DNA from: an uncultured Roseateles sp.
GTDB lineage: Bacteria; Pseudomonadota; Gammaproteobacteria; Burkholderiales; Burkholderiaceae
Direction of reading: 5' to 3'
Length of the DNA stretch: 13,026 nt
Assembly: GCA_946886855.1 (NCBI GenBank)
Contig: CAMPJJ010000133.1
Span: 1-13,026, forward strand
Part shown: piece after piece, positions 1-7,543 of the stretch
Layout of the letters: every line of letters begins with the position of its first letter
Position numbering within the stretch: the stretch's first letter is position 1
Program-made: the position numbers and the translations under genes
The notes under the pieces: generated by a model
Seen by the model: the letters and a program-made list of their open reading frames with translations, nothing else
The model's database searches: none
What the model was told of the DNA's origin: nothing

Positions 1-1961
1 TCGCCTGAGTCGAGACGGATGCGGATGGTGACCACCTCGAAGCGGACGCCGTCCCAGGTCCAACGCTGCCCGCGCCGACAGCCCTCCCCGCCCGGCACGG
101 CACCGAGCCGCCGCTCCACCGGCATCGCCGCGAGCAGGCTCACCGCGCCCCCCAGGTGATCCTGGTCCGCGTGGCTGATCATCAGCAGGTCCAGGCGCCG
201 CTCGCCCAGGCCGCGCAACAGCGGCAGCAGCACGCGCTGCCCCGCATCGGCGCCCGGGCCCCACGACGGGCCGGCATCGAACACCATCGTGTGGCCCTGC
301 GTGCGCAGGATCGTGGCGCCGCCCTGGCCCACGTCGGGCAGCAAGAGTTCCAGATGACCTGGCGCGGGGCGCTCGATCACCGGCCAGAACATCGGCAGAC
401 ACAGCGCGAGCCCGCCAAGCCGCAAGCGCCACGGCCACGGCATCGCGAGCGCGGCACCGCCGACCAGTCCGAGCGCCTGGGCCCAGGCTGTCGGCCACGG
501 CAGATGCCAGACCGCCAGCGGCAGGACGCGCAGCGCCTCCAGCATCGTGTTCATCAACGCGACGCACCACGCGCCCAGCGTCCACAACGGCGGGCACAGG
601 GCGCCGAGCATCGCCAGCGGCGTGATCACGTAGGAGACCAGCGGAATGGCGAAGGCGTTCGCGATCAGGCCGACGATGGACAGCTGCTGGAACAACAGCA
701 GCGTCAGCGGCGCGAGTCCGAGCGTCACCACCCACTGCGTGTGCCAGGCGTTGCGCAGCGCGCCGCGCCAGCCGGGATCGGCGCGATGGTCCGCGGCCAT
801 CAGCAGGGCGACGGCGCAGAACGACAACCAGAAGCCGGCCTGCGTCAGCGCCCAGGGATCCGCGGCGCACACGCCGGCGGCGGCGGCGCACAGGCTCATC
901 GGCCACGGCCAGCGCGCCCCGGCCTGGCGCAGCAGCGCCAGGATGGCCAGCAGCCCCACCGTGCGCTGCGACGGCACGCCCCAACCGGAGAACAGGGCGT
1001 AGAGCCCCGCCGCGACGACGCCGATCCACATCGCCGCGCGCGGCGCGGGCAGCCACAGGCACAGGCGCGCGCTGCGCCGCCAGGCCCAGCCGGCGGCGGC
1101 GCCGGCCAGCCACGCGAACATCGTCACGTGCAGGCCGCTCACGCTCAGCAAGTGCGACACGCCGGCATCGCGGTACAGCCCCCAGTCGGCGGCATTCACC
1201 GCCCCTTGATCGCCGAGGCTCAACGCGGCGAGCACGCCGGCGCCGCGACGATCGCTGCGCTCGCTCAATTGGCGGTCGATGGCGTCGCGCATCGTCTGCC
1301 GCAGGCCGTCGACGCTGAAGCCGCTGGCCGCCAGCCGCTCCTGTCCCTGGATCCGGCAACTGCCGGCGGCCGGCAGGTCCTGGTCGAGCATCCACAGCGC
1401 CTGGTCGAAGCCGTGCGGATTCATGAGCCCGTGCGGGCGGCGGAGCTTGACGTCGAGGCGCCACCGCTCGCCGGCGCGCGGCGGAAGCGGCATCTGATAG
1501 CAGGACAACAGCACGCGCGGCGGCGCGCCATCGCCGACGGCGTCCGGCTCCACGTCCAGCACGAAGCGCCAGCCCTCGACGCCGCCGATGCCGGCGCTGC
1601 GTTGCGGCAGGCTGCCGATGCGGCCGGTGAGCGTCATCACCTGGCCCTCGCGATCGACGGCGGGCAGCTCGGCCATGCGCGCGCCAGCACGCGACGCGGT
1701 GAGCCCGGATCCTGCGATCGCCGCGAGCATCGACCAGGCGAGCCAATGGGTCGTCCACCGGGTCGGCCATCGGTGCCCAGACGCGTCGGGCGCGACAGGC
1801 GCCATGCCGGCGGTCTGCGCCTGTCGACGGCATCGGGCCAGGCGTGCGAGCGGCAACACCCTCGTGAACGCCAGCGTCAAGACCAAGGTCATGGCGATCG
1901 CGGTCCAGGCCCGCCAGGCGGCGGGACCGGGCAGTACCGGCAGGACATGGACCAGCCCCAT
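1..1961 (-). CDS. comEC: ComEC/Rec2 DNA internalization protein, 3'-truncated by window edge
   Basis: ComEC forms the inner-membrane channel that takes up single-stranded transforming DNA. The reverse strand is open from the window edge to about 1961, giving at least 653 residues in one frame. Visible parts, in order, are an N-terminal hydrophobic segment, a soluble OB-like region, a multi-helix membrane domain, and the start of a metallo-beta-lactamase domain. The competence-domain hallmark SVSGLHVT lies near 1124-1150. The metal motif SHADQDHLGG lies near 155-176, with its His at residue 597. The C-terminal end of the hydrolase domain lies outside the window; I estimate 150-200 residues are missing. 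The start is uncertain. ATG at 1961 is the first in-frame ATG outside the divergent ridA, but hydrophobic in-frame sequence begins upstream of it and no good ribosome site is visible. The gene is divergent from ridA. The family call is secure and the start is not. Confidence 0.93.
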   Translation of the reverse strand, partial: MGLVHVLPVLPGPAAWRAWTAIAMTLVLTLAFTRVLPLARLARCRRQAQTAGMAPVAPDASGHRWPTRWTTHWLAWSMLAAIAGSGLTASRAGARMAELPAVDREGQVMTLTGRIGSLPQRSAGIGGVEGWRFVLDVEPDAVGDGAPPRVLLSCYQMPLPPRAGERWRLDVKLRRPHGLMNPHGFDQALWMLDQDLPAAGSCRIQGQERLAASGFSVDGLRQTMRDAIDRQLSERSDRRGAGVLAALSLGDQGAVNAADWGLYRDAGVSHLLSVSGLHVTMFAWLAGAAAGWAWRRSARLCLWLPAPRAAMWIGVVAAGLYALFSGWGVPSQRTVGLLAILALLRQAGARWPWPMSLCAAAAGVCAADPWALTQAGFWLSFCAVALLMAADHRADPGWRGALRNAWHTQWVVTLGLAPLTLLLFQQLSIVGLIANAFAIPLVSYVITPLAMLGALCPPLWTLGAWCVALMNTMLEALRVLPLAVWHLPWPTAWAQALGLVGGAALAMPWPWRLRLGGLALCLPMFWPVIERPAPGHLELLLPDVGQGGATILRTQGHTMVFDAGPSWGPGADAGQRVLLPLLRGLGERRLDLLMISHADQDHLGGAVSLLAAMPVERRLGAVPGGEGCRRGQRWTWDGVRFEVVTIRIRLDSG

Positions 1962-2051
1962 GCCGAGCAGGGCCGCGAGCGGGACCAGTGTCCAGCGCCA
2001 TGCCGGGGTGTAGGATTCCCGGCGTTTTTTTCCACTTCCGCGCAGATCCTC

Positions 2052-2519
2052 ATGAGCACTTCCGTCTACGACCGCCTGACCGAACTCGGCATCGAACTTC
2101 CGCCGGTGGCGGTGCCCGCCGCGGCCTACGTGCCGTTCGTCCGCACCGGCCATCTCGTGTTCCTGTCCGGTCATATCGCGAAGAAGGACGGCAAGCCCTG
2201 GGTGGGCCAGCTGGGCAAGGACACCGACACGGCGACCGGCCAGCAGGCCGCGCGCGCCATCGCCATCGACCTGCTGGGCACGCTGCACGCGGCGGTCGGC
2301 GACCTGAACAAGGTCAAGCGCGTCGTGAAGCTGATGAGCCTGGTCAACAGCACCGGCGACTTCACCGAGCAGCACCTGGTGACCAACGGCGCTTCCGAGC
2401 TGATCGGCCAGGTCTTCGGTCCCGAGAAGGGCGCGCATGCGCGCAGCGCTTTCGGCGTGGCGCAGATCCCCATGGGCGCCTGCGTCGAGATCGAGCTGAT
2501 CGCCGAGATCGCCGACTGA
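2052..2519 (+). CDS. RidA/YjgF/YER057c/UK114 family protein
   Basis: This 155-residue protein has the size and motifs of the YjgF-like subgroup common in Proteobacteria. It has YVPFVRTGHLVFLSGHIA near the N-terminus, then NGASELIGQVFG, then HARSAFGVAQIP, and finally VEIELIAEIA. Characterized RidA proteins are cytosolic trimers that hydrolyse reactive enamine/imine intermediates such as 2-aminoacrylate. The Arg in HARSA and the Glu in VEIE sit where RidA uses its substrate-binding Arg and its active-site Glu. This subgroup has less functional evidence than true RidA, so I give no gene symbol. The frame stays open far upstream, but that part is antisense to comEC. The start MSTSVYDRL matches where the family begins. 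Its TGA overlaps the ATG of the next gene (ATGA), so the two are probably co-transcribed and translationally coupled. Confidence 0.9.
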   Translation: MSTSVYDRLTELGIELPPVAVPAAAYVPFVRTGHLVFLSGHIAKKDGKPWVGQLGKDTDTATGQQAARAIAIDLLGTLHAAVGDLNKVKRVVKLMSLVNSTGDFTEQHLVTNGASELIGQVFGPEKGAHARSAFGVAQIPMGACVEIELIAEIAD

Positions 2520-3016
2520 TGCGCGCCCTGACCGCCTCGCGCGTGCTGGCCTTCAGCGCGCTGGTCTCGCTCGCCGCCGTGGCGGCGGCGCTGGTGGCGC
2601 AGTACCAGTTCGGCGTCAAGCCGTGCCCCTGGTGCGTGATGCAGCGAGGCATCTTCCTGCTGATCGCCGCGGTCAGCGCCCTGGGTTGGGTGCTGCAGCG
2701 CGTCGGGTTCGTCCGCGTGCTGGCGCTGCTGCTGTCGGGCGCGCTGGGCGTGGCGGGCCTGTTCGCCGCGGGTTACCAGCACGAGGTCGCCTCCAAGCTG
2801 GCCAGCTGCGACATGACCCTCGCGGACCGCGTGCTGACGATGTTCAAGCTGGAAGATCGGATCCCGAGCATCTTCATGGTCACGGCCAATTGCAGCGAAG
2901 CGTCCGCGTACACGCTGCTCGGTCTGCCTTATGAGATCTGGAGCGGCGCCCTGTTCACCCTGATCGCGCTGCTGTGTCTGCTGACGCTCAAGCGCGGAGC
3001 GGTGCATCGTCGGTGA
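2519..3016 (+). CDS. dsbB: Disulfide bond formation protein B (DsbB)
   Basis: DsbB is an inner-membrane protein that reoxidizes periplasmic DsbA and passes the electrons to quinone. The 165-residue product has four hydrophobic segments: about 8-28, 44-60, 67-86 and 142-157. The first catalytic pair is CPWC at residues 36-39, followed closely by Arg43, the likely quinone-contacting arginine. The second pair is Cys97 and Cys125 in the second periplasmic loop, so all four redox cysteines are present. Length is close to the E. coli protein (176). The start ATG overlaps the TGA of the upstream RidA-family gene by one base. No separate ribosome site is needed if reinitiation occurs. The VOC gene follows after 49 bases. 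Confidence 0.95.
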   Translation: MRALTASRVLAFSALVSLAAVAAALVAQYQFGVKPCPWCVMQRGIFLLIAAVSALGWVLQRVGFVRVLALLLSGALGVAGLFAAGYQHEVASKLASCDMTLADRVLTMFKLEDRIPSIFMVTANCSEASAYTLLGLPYEIWSGALFTLIALLCLLTLKRGAVHRR

Positions 3017-3065
3017 GACGCACGCCGATGTCTTTGAGATCGATCAACCTGTCGGGAGTTCCCCC

Positions 3066-3455
3066 ATGAAGCGAGTCACTGGCATCGGCGGCATCTTCTT
3101 CAACGCCAAGGACCCGGCGGTCCTGCGCGACTGGTACCGGACGCACCTCGGCGTCGACGTCCAGGCGTGGGGCGGCGCGGCGTTCGCCTGGACCGACGAC
3201 GCGGGCCAGCCCACGGGCGGCTCGACGATCTGGTCCATTGGCGCGGCCGAGGGCGGCGACGGCTTCGGGCCGAACAAGGCGCCCTTCATGATCAACTACC
3301 GCGTGGCGGATCTCGCGTCGCTGCTGAAGGCGCTGCGCGACGAGGGCTGCAACGTGCTCGAGAAGAGCGACGATTCGGAATACGGCAAGTTCGGCTGGGT
3401 CATCGACCCGGAAGGCAACAAGGTCGAGCTGTGGGAGCCGCCGGCGGGGCAGTGA
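3066..3455 (+). CDS. VOC-superfamily (glyoxalase/bleomycin-resistance/dioxygenase fold) protein
   Basis: This 129-residue cytosolic protein is made of two beta-alpha-beta-beta-beta modules, the usual size of a single-domain VOC protein. The first module is FFNAKDPAVLRDWYRTHLGV (residues 11-30). The second starts near MINYRVADLASLLKALRDEG (75-94) and ends with IDPEGNKVELWEPP (113-126). The terminal Glu in VELWEP (E121) is the usual metal-ligand position of the fold. The family covers glyoxalases, dioxygenases, isomerases and resistance proteins, so no reaction can be assigned. GGGAG at 3054-3058, seven bases before the ATG, supports this start. It may be the last gene of the ridA-dsbB run, or a separate unit; the 49-base gap allows either. 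Confidence 0.85.
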   Translation: MKRVTGIGGIFFNAKDPAVLRDWYRTHLGVDVQAWGGAAFAWTDDAGQPTGGSTIWSIGAAEGGDGFGPNKAPFMINYRVADLASLLKALRDEGCNVLEKSDDSEYGKFGWVIDPEGNKVELWEPPAGQ

Positions 3456-3458
3456 GAG

Positions 3459-3477
3459 CGGCCGGCTTTGCCGGCCG
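3459..3477 (+). terminator. GC-rich hairpin after the VOC gene, candidate terminator
   Basis: A perfect 8-bp stem (CGGCCGGC / GCCGGCCG) with a TTT loop begins four bases after the VOC stop codon. No T-run follows, so it may instead be a Rho-associated or mRNA-stabilizing 3' hairpin. It separates the ridA-dsbB-VOC run from phoD. Confidence 0.5.
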
Positions 3478-3549
3478 GTCACCGCCTCGTCACACCCTCC
3501 CGGCAGCATCGCGGGCTTCGCTCTTTCTCGATCTCGCCGGGAGACCCGC

Positions 3550-5145
3550 ATGGACCGCCGCCGCTTCCTCCACGCCAGCACGCTTCTCGGAGGTGCCTCG
3601 CTGCTGACCTTGCCCGCCGGGCGGGCGCACGCGCAGGCCCCTGCCGTCATCACGCGCGACGCGATGCGCCCGCAGATGCCGCACGGCATCCAGTCCGGCG
3701 ATCCGATCGCCGACGGCGCCATCGTGTGGACCCGCGGCGACCGGCCGAGCCGCCTCTGGCTCGAGTGGTCCACCACCGCCAGCTTCGCCAACCTGCAGCG
3801 CGTGCGCGGGCCGCATCTGCTCGAGGACTCCGACTTCACCGGCCGCGTCGACCTGCGCGGCCTGCCCGCCGGCCAGGAGATCTTCTATCGCGTCGTCCTG
3901 CAGGACCTGCACAACGAGCGCGTCCTGTCCGAGCCCGTCGCCGGCCATCTGCGCCTGCCGGCCGCCTCCGGCGCGAAGGGCCTGCGCGACGTCCGCTTCG
4001 CCTGGAGCGGCGACACCTGCGGCCAGGGCTGGGGGATCAACGAGTCGTGGGGCGGCATGAAGATCTATGAGCAGATCCGCCGCATCGATCCCGACTTCTT
4101 CCTGCACAGCGGCGACACCATCTACGCCGACAGCCCCATCCCCGCCGAGATCAAGCTCCCCGACGGCTCGCTCTGGCGCAACCTCGTCACCGAGCAGACC
4201 AGCAAGGTCGCCGAGACCCTCGACGAGTACCGCGGCCGCTACCGCTACAACCTGATGGACGCCAACGTCCGCCGCATGTCCGCCGACGTGCCGCAGATCT
4301 GGCAGTGGGACGACCACGAGGTCACCAACAACTACTCCGACAGCAAGGACCTCTCCGGCGACGCGCGCTACACCGAGAAGAACATCCCGCTGCTCGTCGC
4401 CCGCGCCACCAAGGCCTTCCAGGAGTACGCGCCGATGCGCCGCTTCGGCGACGCCGAGAGCGAACGCATCTACCGCCACCTGCCGCAGGGACCGCTGCTG
4501 GACGTCTTCGTCGTCGACATGCGCAGCTACCGCGGCGCCAACAGCGCCAACCTCCAGACCGAGGAGAACGCCGGCAGCGCCTTCATGGGCCGGCCGCAGA
4601 TCGCTTGGTTGCTTGAAGGGCTGAAGCGCTCCAAGGCGGTCTGGAAGGTCATCGCCGCGGACATGCCGATCGGCCTGCACGTCAACGACGGCAAGGACGC
4701 CGAGGGCCGCGACAAGTGGGAGGCCATCGCCAATGGCGACGACGGCGCGCCGCGTGGCCGGGAACTGGAGATCGCGCGCCTGCTCAGCGAGATCAAGCGG
4801 CATCAGCTGCACAACATCGTCTGGCTCACCGCCGACGTGCACTACACCGCCGCACATTTCTTCGATCCCGCCAAGGCGAAGCACACCGACTTCCTGCCCT
4901 TCTGGGAGTTCGTCTCCGGCCCGCTGCATGCGGGCGGCTTCGGGCCCAACAAGGCCGACGCCACCTTCGGCATGCAGGTCGCGTATCAGAAGGGGCCGGG
5001 CATTGCCAACGCCGCGCCGGCGCCCGACACGCAGTTCTTCGGCCAGGTCGACATCGACGCCAGGACGCGCGCGATGACCGTCACCCTCAAGGACCTGGAG
5101 GGCTCGACGCTCTACAGGAAGACGCTGGAACCGAAGCGGGCCTGA
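3550..5145 (+). CDS. phoD: PhoD-family alkaline phosphatase/phosphodiesterase, Tat-exported
   Basis: PhoD enzymes hydrolyse phosphate mono- and diesters outside the cytoplasm using a calcium/iron centre. The 531-residue product starts with a twin-arginine signal (MDRRRFLHAS, then a hydrophobic stretch ending AHAQA at 26-30). A PhoD N-terminal beta domain follows: PHGIQSGDPIADGAIVWTR, residues 44-62. The catalytic domain has SGDTCGQGW (153-161), where Asp155 and Cys157 match the metal Asp and the iron-binding Cys of this family. It continues with HSGDTIYAD (186-194), WDDHEVTNN (253-261) and TADVHYT (427-433), so all expected metal-ligand motifs are present. GGGAG at 3539-3543, six bases before the ATG, supports the start. 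The gene stands alone on its strand and converges on the LuxR-type gene. Phosphate-starvation control is usual for the family, but I cannot see a Pho box. Confidence 0.92.
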   Translation: MDRRRFLHASTLLGGASLLTLPAGRAHAQAPAVITRDAMRPQMPHGIQSGDPIADGAIVWTRGDRPSRLWLEWSTTASFANLQRVRGPHLLEDSDFTGRVDLRGLPAGQEIFYRVVLQDLHNERVLSEPVAGHLRLPAASGAKGLRDVRFAWSGDTCGQGWGINESWGGMKIYEQIRRIDPDFFLHSGDTIYADSPIPAEIKLPDGSLWRNLVTEQTSKVAETLDEYRGRYRYNLMDANVRRMSADVPQIWQWDDHEVTNNYSDSKDLSGDARYTEKNIPLLVARATKAFQEYAPMRRFGDAESERIYRHLPQGPLLDVFVVDMRSYRGANSANLQTEENAGSAFMGRPQIAWLLEGLKRSKAVWKVIAADMPIGLHVNDGKDAEGRDKWEAIANGDDGAPRGRELEIARLLSEIKRHQLHNIVWLTADVHYTAAHFFDPAKAKHTDFLPFWEFVSGPLHAGGFGPNKADATFGMQVAYQKGPGIANAAPAPDTQFFGQVDIDARTRAMTVTLKDLEGSTLYRKTLEPKRA

Positions 5146-5146
5146 T

Positions 5147-5188
5147 CCCTCAGGCCCCCTCCCTCAGGTCCCCTCCCTCAGACCCGCT
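5147..5188. repeat. Three 14-bp tandem repeats at the phoD/regulator junction
   Basis: Three adjacent 14-mers lie in register: CCCTCAGGCCCCCT (5147-5160), CCCTCAGGTCCCCT (5161-5174) and CCCTCAGACCCGCT (5175-5188). The first begins one base after the phoD stop codon. The third contains the stop and last codons of the leftward LuxR-type gene. Copies one and two differ at one position; copy three has three further changes. There are no spacers, so this is not a CRISPR. Confidence 0.85.
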
Positions 5189-5843
5189 CCATCGCCCGCA
5201 GGACGCCCTGCATCGGCGGCAGCTGCGCCACCATGGACACCAGGTCGCGGATGCTCTCGGTCGCCGTCTTCGCCCGCACGCTCGCGATCTGCGTGCGCAC
5301 GGTCGAGATGGCCACGCCGTGGCGCTGGGCGATCTCCTGAGGTTGCAGCCCCGAGCAGAGCGACTGCAGCACCTGCAGTTCCGCCGCGGTCAGTTGATGC
5401 TCGCGGGCGAACGCGAGCATGGGCAGTTCCCCGCACAGGTTGCGCTTGCCCAGCACCAGCATGGCCTGTGACGGCCGCCCCTGGCCGTCCTGCAGCGGCA
5501 GCACCGACAGCGACAGCCGTTCCGCGCCGCGCCCCAGGCAGATGAGATGGCGCAGCCCGCGCTGCACGTCGGTCAGCGCGCTTTCCAATCGCAGGTGATC
5601 GTTGCGCTGCGACGCGACCAGCTGGCCGTCGACGATCTGCAGCGGCGAGGTCTCGTCCAGCTGTCGTCGCGCGGTGCTGTTGGCATAGAGCAGCTGCCCC
5701 TGGCCGGCGACGAGACAGACTCCCAGGTCGATCTCCTCCAGCGCATGGCGCCACCATCGATCCGGCGATCCACGCCGGCGTTCCGGCCCGCGATAGGACA
5801 TGAGCCGGCCCAACTCCGGGGTCCTCCCCTGCATGCCATCCAT
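5178..5843 (-). CDS. PAS-like/LuxR-type HTH transcriptional regulator
   Basis: This 221-residue cytosolic DNA-binding protein has a PAS-like N-terminal half; EIDLGVCLVAGQGQLLYANS at 37-56 resembles the first PAS strands. Its C-terminal LuxR/GerE helix-turn-helix starts at LTAAELQVLQSLCSG (151-165) and runs through EIAQRHGVAISTVRTQIASV (170-189). No phospho-acceptor receiver domain is present, so it is not a classical response regulator. It may sense a small ligand or a partner protein through the PAS-like part. The recognition helix has TVRTQI, where many relatives have His in place of this Gln. A strong ribosome site AGGGAGG (5855-5849), five bases upstream, supports Met1 over Met15. It lies 252 bases downstream of the second DUF1501 gene on the same strand, and could regulate that cluster; this is inference from position only. 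Its target is unknown. Confidence 0.85.
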   Translation of the reverse strand: MDGMQGRTPELGRLMSYRGPERRRGSPDRWWRHALEEIDLGVCLVAGQGQLLYANSTARRQLDETSPLQIVDGQLVASQRNDHLRLESALTDVQRGLRHLICLGRGAERLSLSVLPLQDGQGRPSQAMLVLGKRNLCGELPMLAFAREHQLTAAELQVLQSLCSGLQPQEIAQRHGVAISTVRTQIASVRAKTATESIRDLVSMVAQLPPMQGVLRAMERV

Positions 5844-5848
5844 GTCGG

Positions 5849-5855
5849 CCTCCCT
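5849..5855 (-). promoter_or_regulatory. Ribosome binding site of the LuxR-type gene
   Basis: AGGGAGG on the reverse strand lies five bases before the ATG at 5843. It decides between two candidate starts (residues 1 and 15) in favour of the longer protein. Confidence 0.7.
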
Positions 5856-6095
5856 GGTGGGCGTGCGTGGAACGCGGCCCTCGACTCGCTCACGGTCTGG
5901 TCGCCGTTGTGGGTGCGTGGGGCCTCACCAGGATGTTAGGAGAACGCCAGGGTCTTGCGTAGCGGAACTTGACGGACGGCGCCCCCTAGGGTTGGGGGAA
6001 CAGGCCCTGTCGGTTTCCACGTCGATATTCCGGGAGGGCCCCGATCGCGGAGAAACCCCTATCCATCGCGCACACGGCCAGCCCACGATGGTGCG

Positions 6096-7487
6096 TCAGG
6101 CCATGAAGCCGAGGTCCACGCTGGCGAAATTGCCGACGTTGGGCAGCACCGTCCGCAGCTCGGAAGGCGGCACGCCCATCCACAAGGCCAGCGTCGAGGC
6201 GAGCTGGTCCACCGAGGTCGTCGGCAACAACCGGCCCTGACCGACGTCGTCCGGCCCGTTCACGCTCACCGACGGCGCCGTGCCGTAGAAGCGTCCGCCC
6301 TTGACCGCGCCGCCCATCACCAGGTGATGCGAACCCCAGCCGTGATCGGTGCCGTCGCCGTTGCTGCTGAGCGTGCGGCCGAAGTCCGAGGCGGTGAACG
6401 CGGTGACCTTGTCGGCCACGCCGAGTTCCTGCAGCGCGTTGTCGAAGCTGGCCATCGCGCCGCCGACCTGCTGCATCAGCACCGGATGACGGGTCGTCAG
6501 GTTGTCGTGGAGGTCGAAACCGCCCACCGACACGAAGAATACCTGCCGCGTCATCCCGAGCGACGAGCGCGCCGCGATCATGCGGGCCACCATGCGCAGC
6601 TGCTGCGCGAGCGCGTCGGTGGCGAAGGCCGTCGAGATCGATGCACCGCCGGCCAGCGCGCCGCTCAAGGTCGACTGCAGATCGATCGAACGCGCCGTGA
6701 CACGGTTGAGTTCGCTCTCCATCGGATGGGCGCGCTCCTCGGTGATCAGCGATTTCATCAGGTTGGCGCAGGCCGACGAGCCGAACAGCGAGCTGCCGAT
6801 GCCCGTGATCGCCTGCTTGCCGCTGACGCCCATCTGGTACTGGAACGCGTTGTCGCCGGCCTGGAAGATGGCGTTGCCCGACACGTTGATGCAGGTCAGC
6901 GCCGAGCGCCCGTTGGACGACAGCATGAAGTCGGCCATGCGGCCGCCCCAGCCGGTGCGCGCGCCTTCGACGTTGGACGACTGCCAGAGGCTGGACTGGT
7001 CGTTGTGCGAGAACAGCTTGGGCGGCAGCGGCACGGCGCCAGACTTGTACTGGGCGAGCGTGGTGGGCGCCATCAGCGTGCCGATGTTGAGCATCACCGC
7101 AAGCCGGCCGGCGTCGAACACCGGCTTGATGGCGGACAGGCCCGGCGCCAGCGCCATCTGCCGGCCGTCGGGCAAGGCGAGCGTCGGCGCCAGCGCCGTG
7201 GCCGCGAGCGCGTCGCGGCCGATCGCCAGCGTCGGCCGGATCGCGGCGTAGGCCTGGTGGCTCACGGCGTCGTACGGGATCACCGTGTTGCCGTAGTCGT
7301 TGCCGCCGTACAGGAACACGCACACCAGCGCCTTGTAGTCGCTGCCGCCCGCGGTGGCCGCGGCGGCGTCGCCGATCGCCGCCAACTGCAGCGCCCAGGG
7401 CGCGGCCGTCGCGGCCACGGACGCCGCCGAAGCGCGCTTGAGGAACTCGCGGCGACGCAGCGAGGAGAGCTTGGAAACATGAGCCAC
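6096..7487 (-). CDS. DUF1501 family protein, copy 1 (Tat-exported)
   Basis: The 463-residue product belongs to DUF1501, a family placed in the alkaline-phosphatase/sulfatase superfamily; no reaction is known to me. A twin-arginine signal (LRRREFLKRAS, residues 10-20, then a hydrophobic, alanine-rich stretch to about 46) predicts folded export. Conserved patches follow. GGNDYGNT at 61-68 is the likely first metal-ligand region. SHNDQSSLWQS is at 160-170, and GGFDLHDN at 322-329. SDFGRTLSSNGDG (367-379) leads into DHGWGSHH (381-388), the likely second metal cluster. The start is GTG at 7487, chosen because GGAG lies eight bases upstream and the first residues align with copy 2 (VAHVSKL versus MTHISKL). 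The DUF1800 gene ends 56 bases upstream, so the two are probably one operon. The family call is firm and the function is unknown. Confidence 0.9.
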   Translation of the reverse strand: MAHVSKLSSLRRREFLKRASAASVAATAAPWALQLAAIGDAAAATAGGSDYKALVCVFLYGGNDYGNTVIPYDAVSHQAYAAIRPTLAIGRDALAATALAPTLALPDGRQMALAPGLSAIKPVFDAGRLAVMLNIGTLMAPTTLAQYKSGAVPLPPKLFSHNDQSSLWQSSNVEGARTGWGGRMADFMLSSNGRSALTCINVSGNAIFQAGDNAFQYQMGVSGKQAITGIGSSLFGSSACANLMKSLITEERAHPMESELNRVTARSIDLQSTLSGALAGGASISTAFATDALAQQLRMVARMIAARSSLGMTRQVFFVSVGGFDLHDNLTTRHPVLMQQVGGAMASFDNALQELGVADKVTAFTASDFGRTLSSNGDGTDHGWGSHHLVMGGAVKGGRFYGTAPSVSVNGPDDVGQGRLLPTTSVDQLASTLALWMGVPPSELRTVLPNVGNFASVDLGFMA

Positions 7488-7495
7488 GGGAAGAT

Positions 7496-7499
7496 CTCC
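7496..7499 (-). promoter_or_regulatory. Shine-Dalgarno deciding a GTG start for DUF1501 copy 1
   Basis: GGAG on the reverse strand is eight bases upstream of GTG at 7487. DUF1501 copy 2 has the same GGAG at the same eight-base spacing before its ATG. This supports a GTG start, as no ATG is available at the N-terminus in this frame. Confidence 0.65.
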
Positions 7500-7543
7500 G
7501 GTGACCGGCGCGCGATCGGCGCGACGGCGAAAAGACGGTGGGT

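Noticed and set aside
2011..2016. TAGGAT as a -10 box for the ridA-dsbB unit
   Set aside because: No acceptable -35 element lies at the right distance.
156..2051. Long open frame on the + strand ahead of the RidA-family gene
   Set aside because: It is antisense to comEC, its translation is low-complexity Arg/Gln/Ala-rich, and the recognizable family domain starts only at 2052.
3490..4929. 479-residue reverse frame opposite phoD
   Set aside because: PhoD has a full set of motifs, a Tat signal and a ribosome site; the reverse frame has none of these.
5147..5188. Tandem repeats considered as a CRISPR array
   Set aside because: The units are 14 bp, directly adjacent, with no spacers and only three copies.
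5982..5998. CCCCC-TAGGGTT-GGGGG hairpin between DUF1501 copy 1 and the LuxR-type gene
   Set aside because: The 5-bp stem has no T-tract and lies over 95 bases from the DUF1501 stop; such C/G runs are common at this base composition.
6063..6091. CCATCG/CGATGG inverted repeat just past DUF1501 copy 1 as a terminator
   Set aside because: The stem is only 6 bp with a 17-base loop and no T-run.
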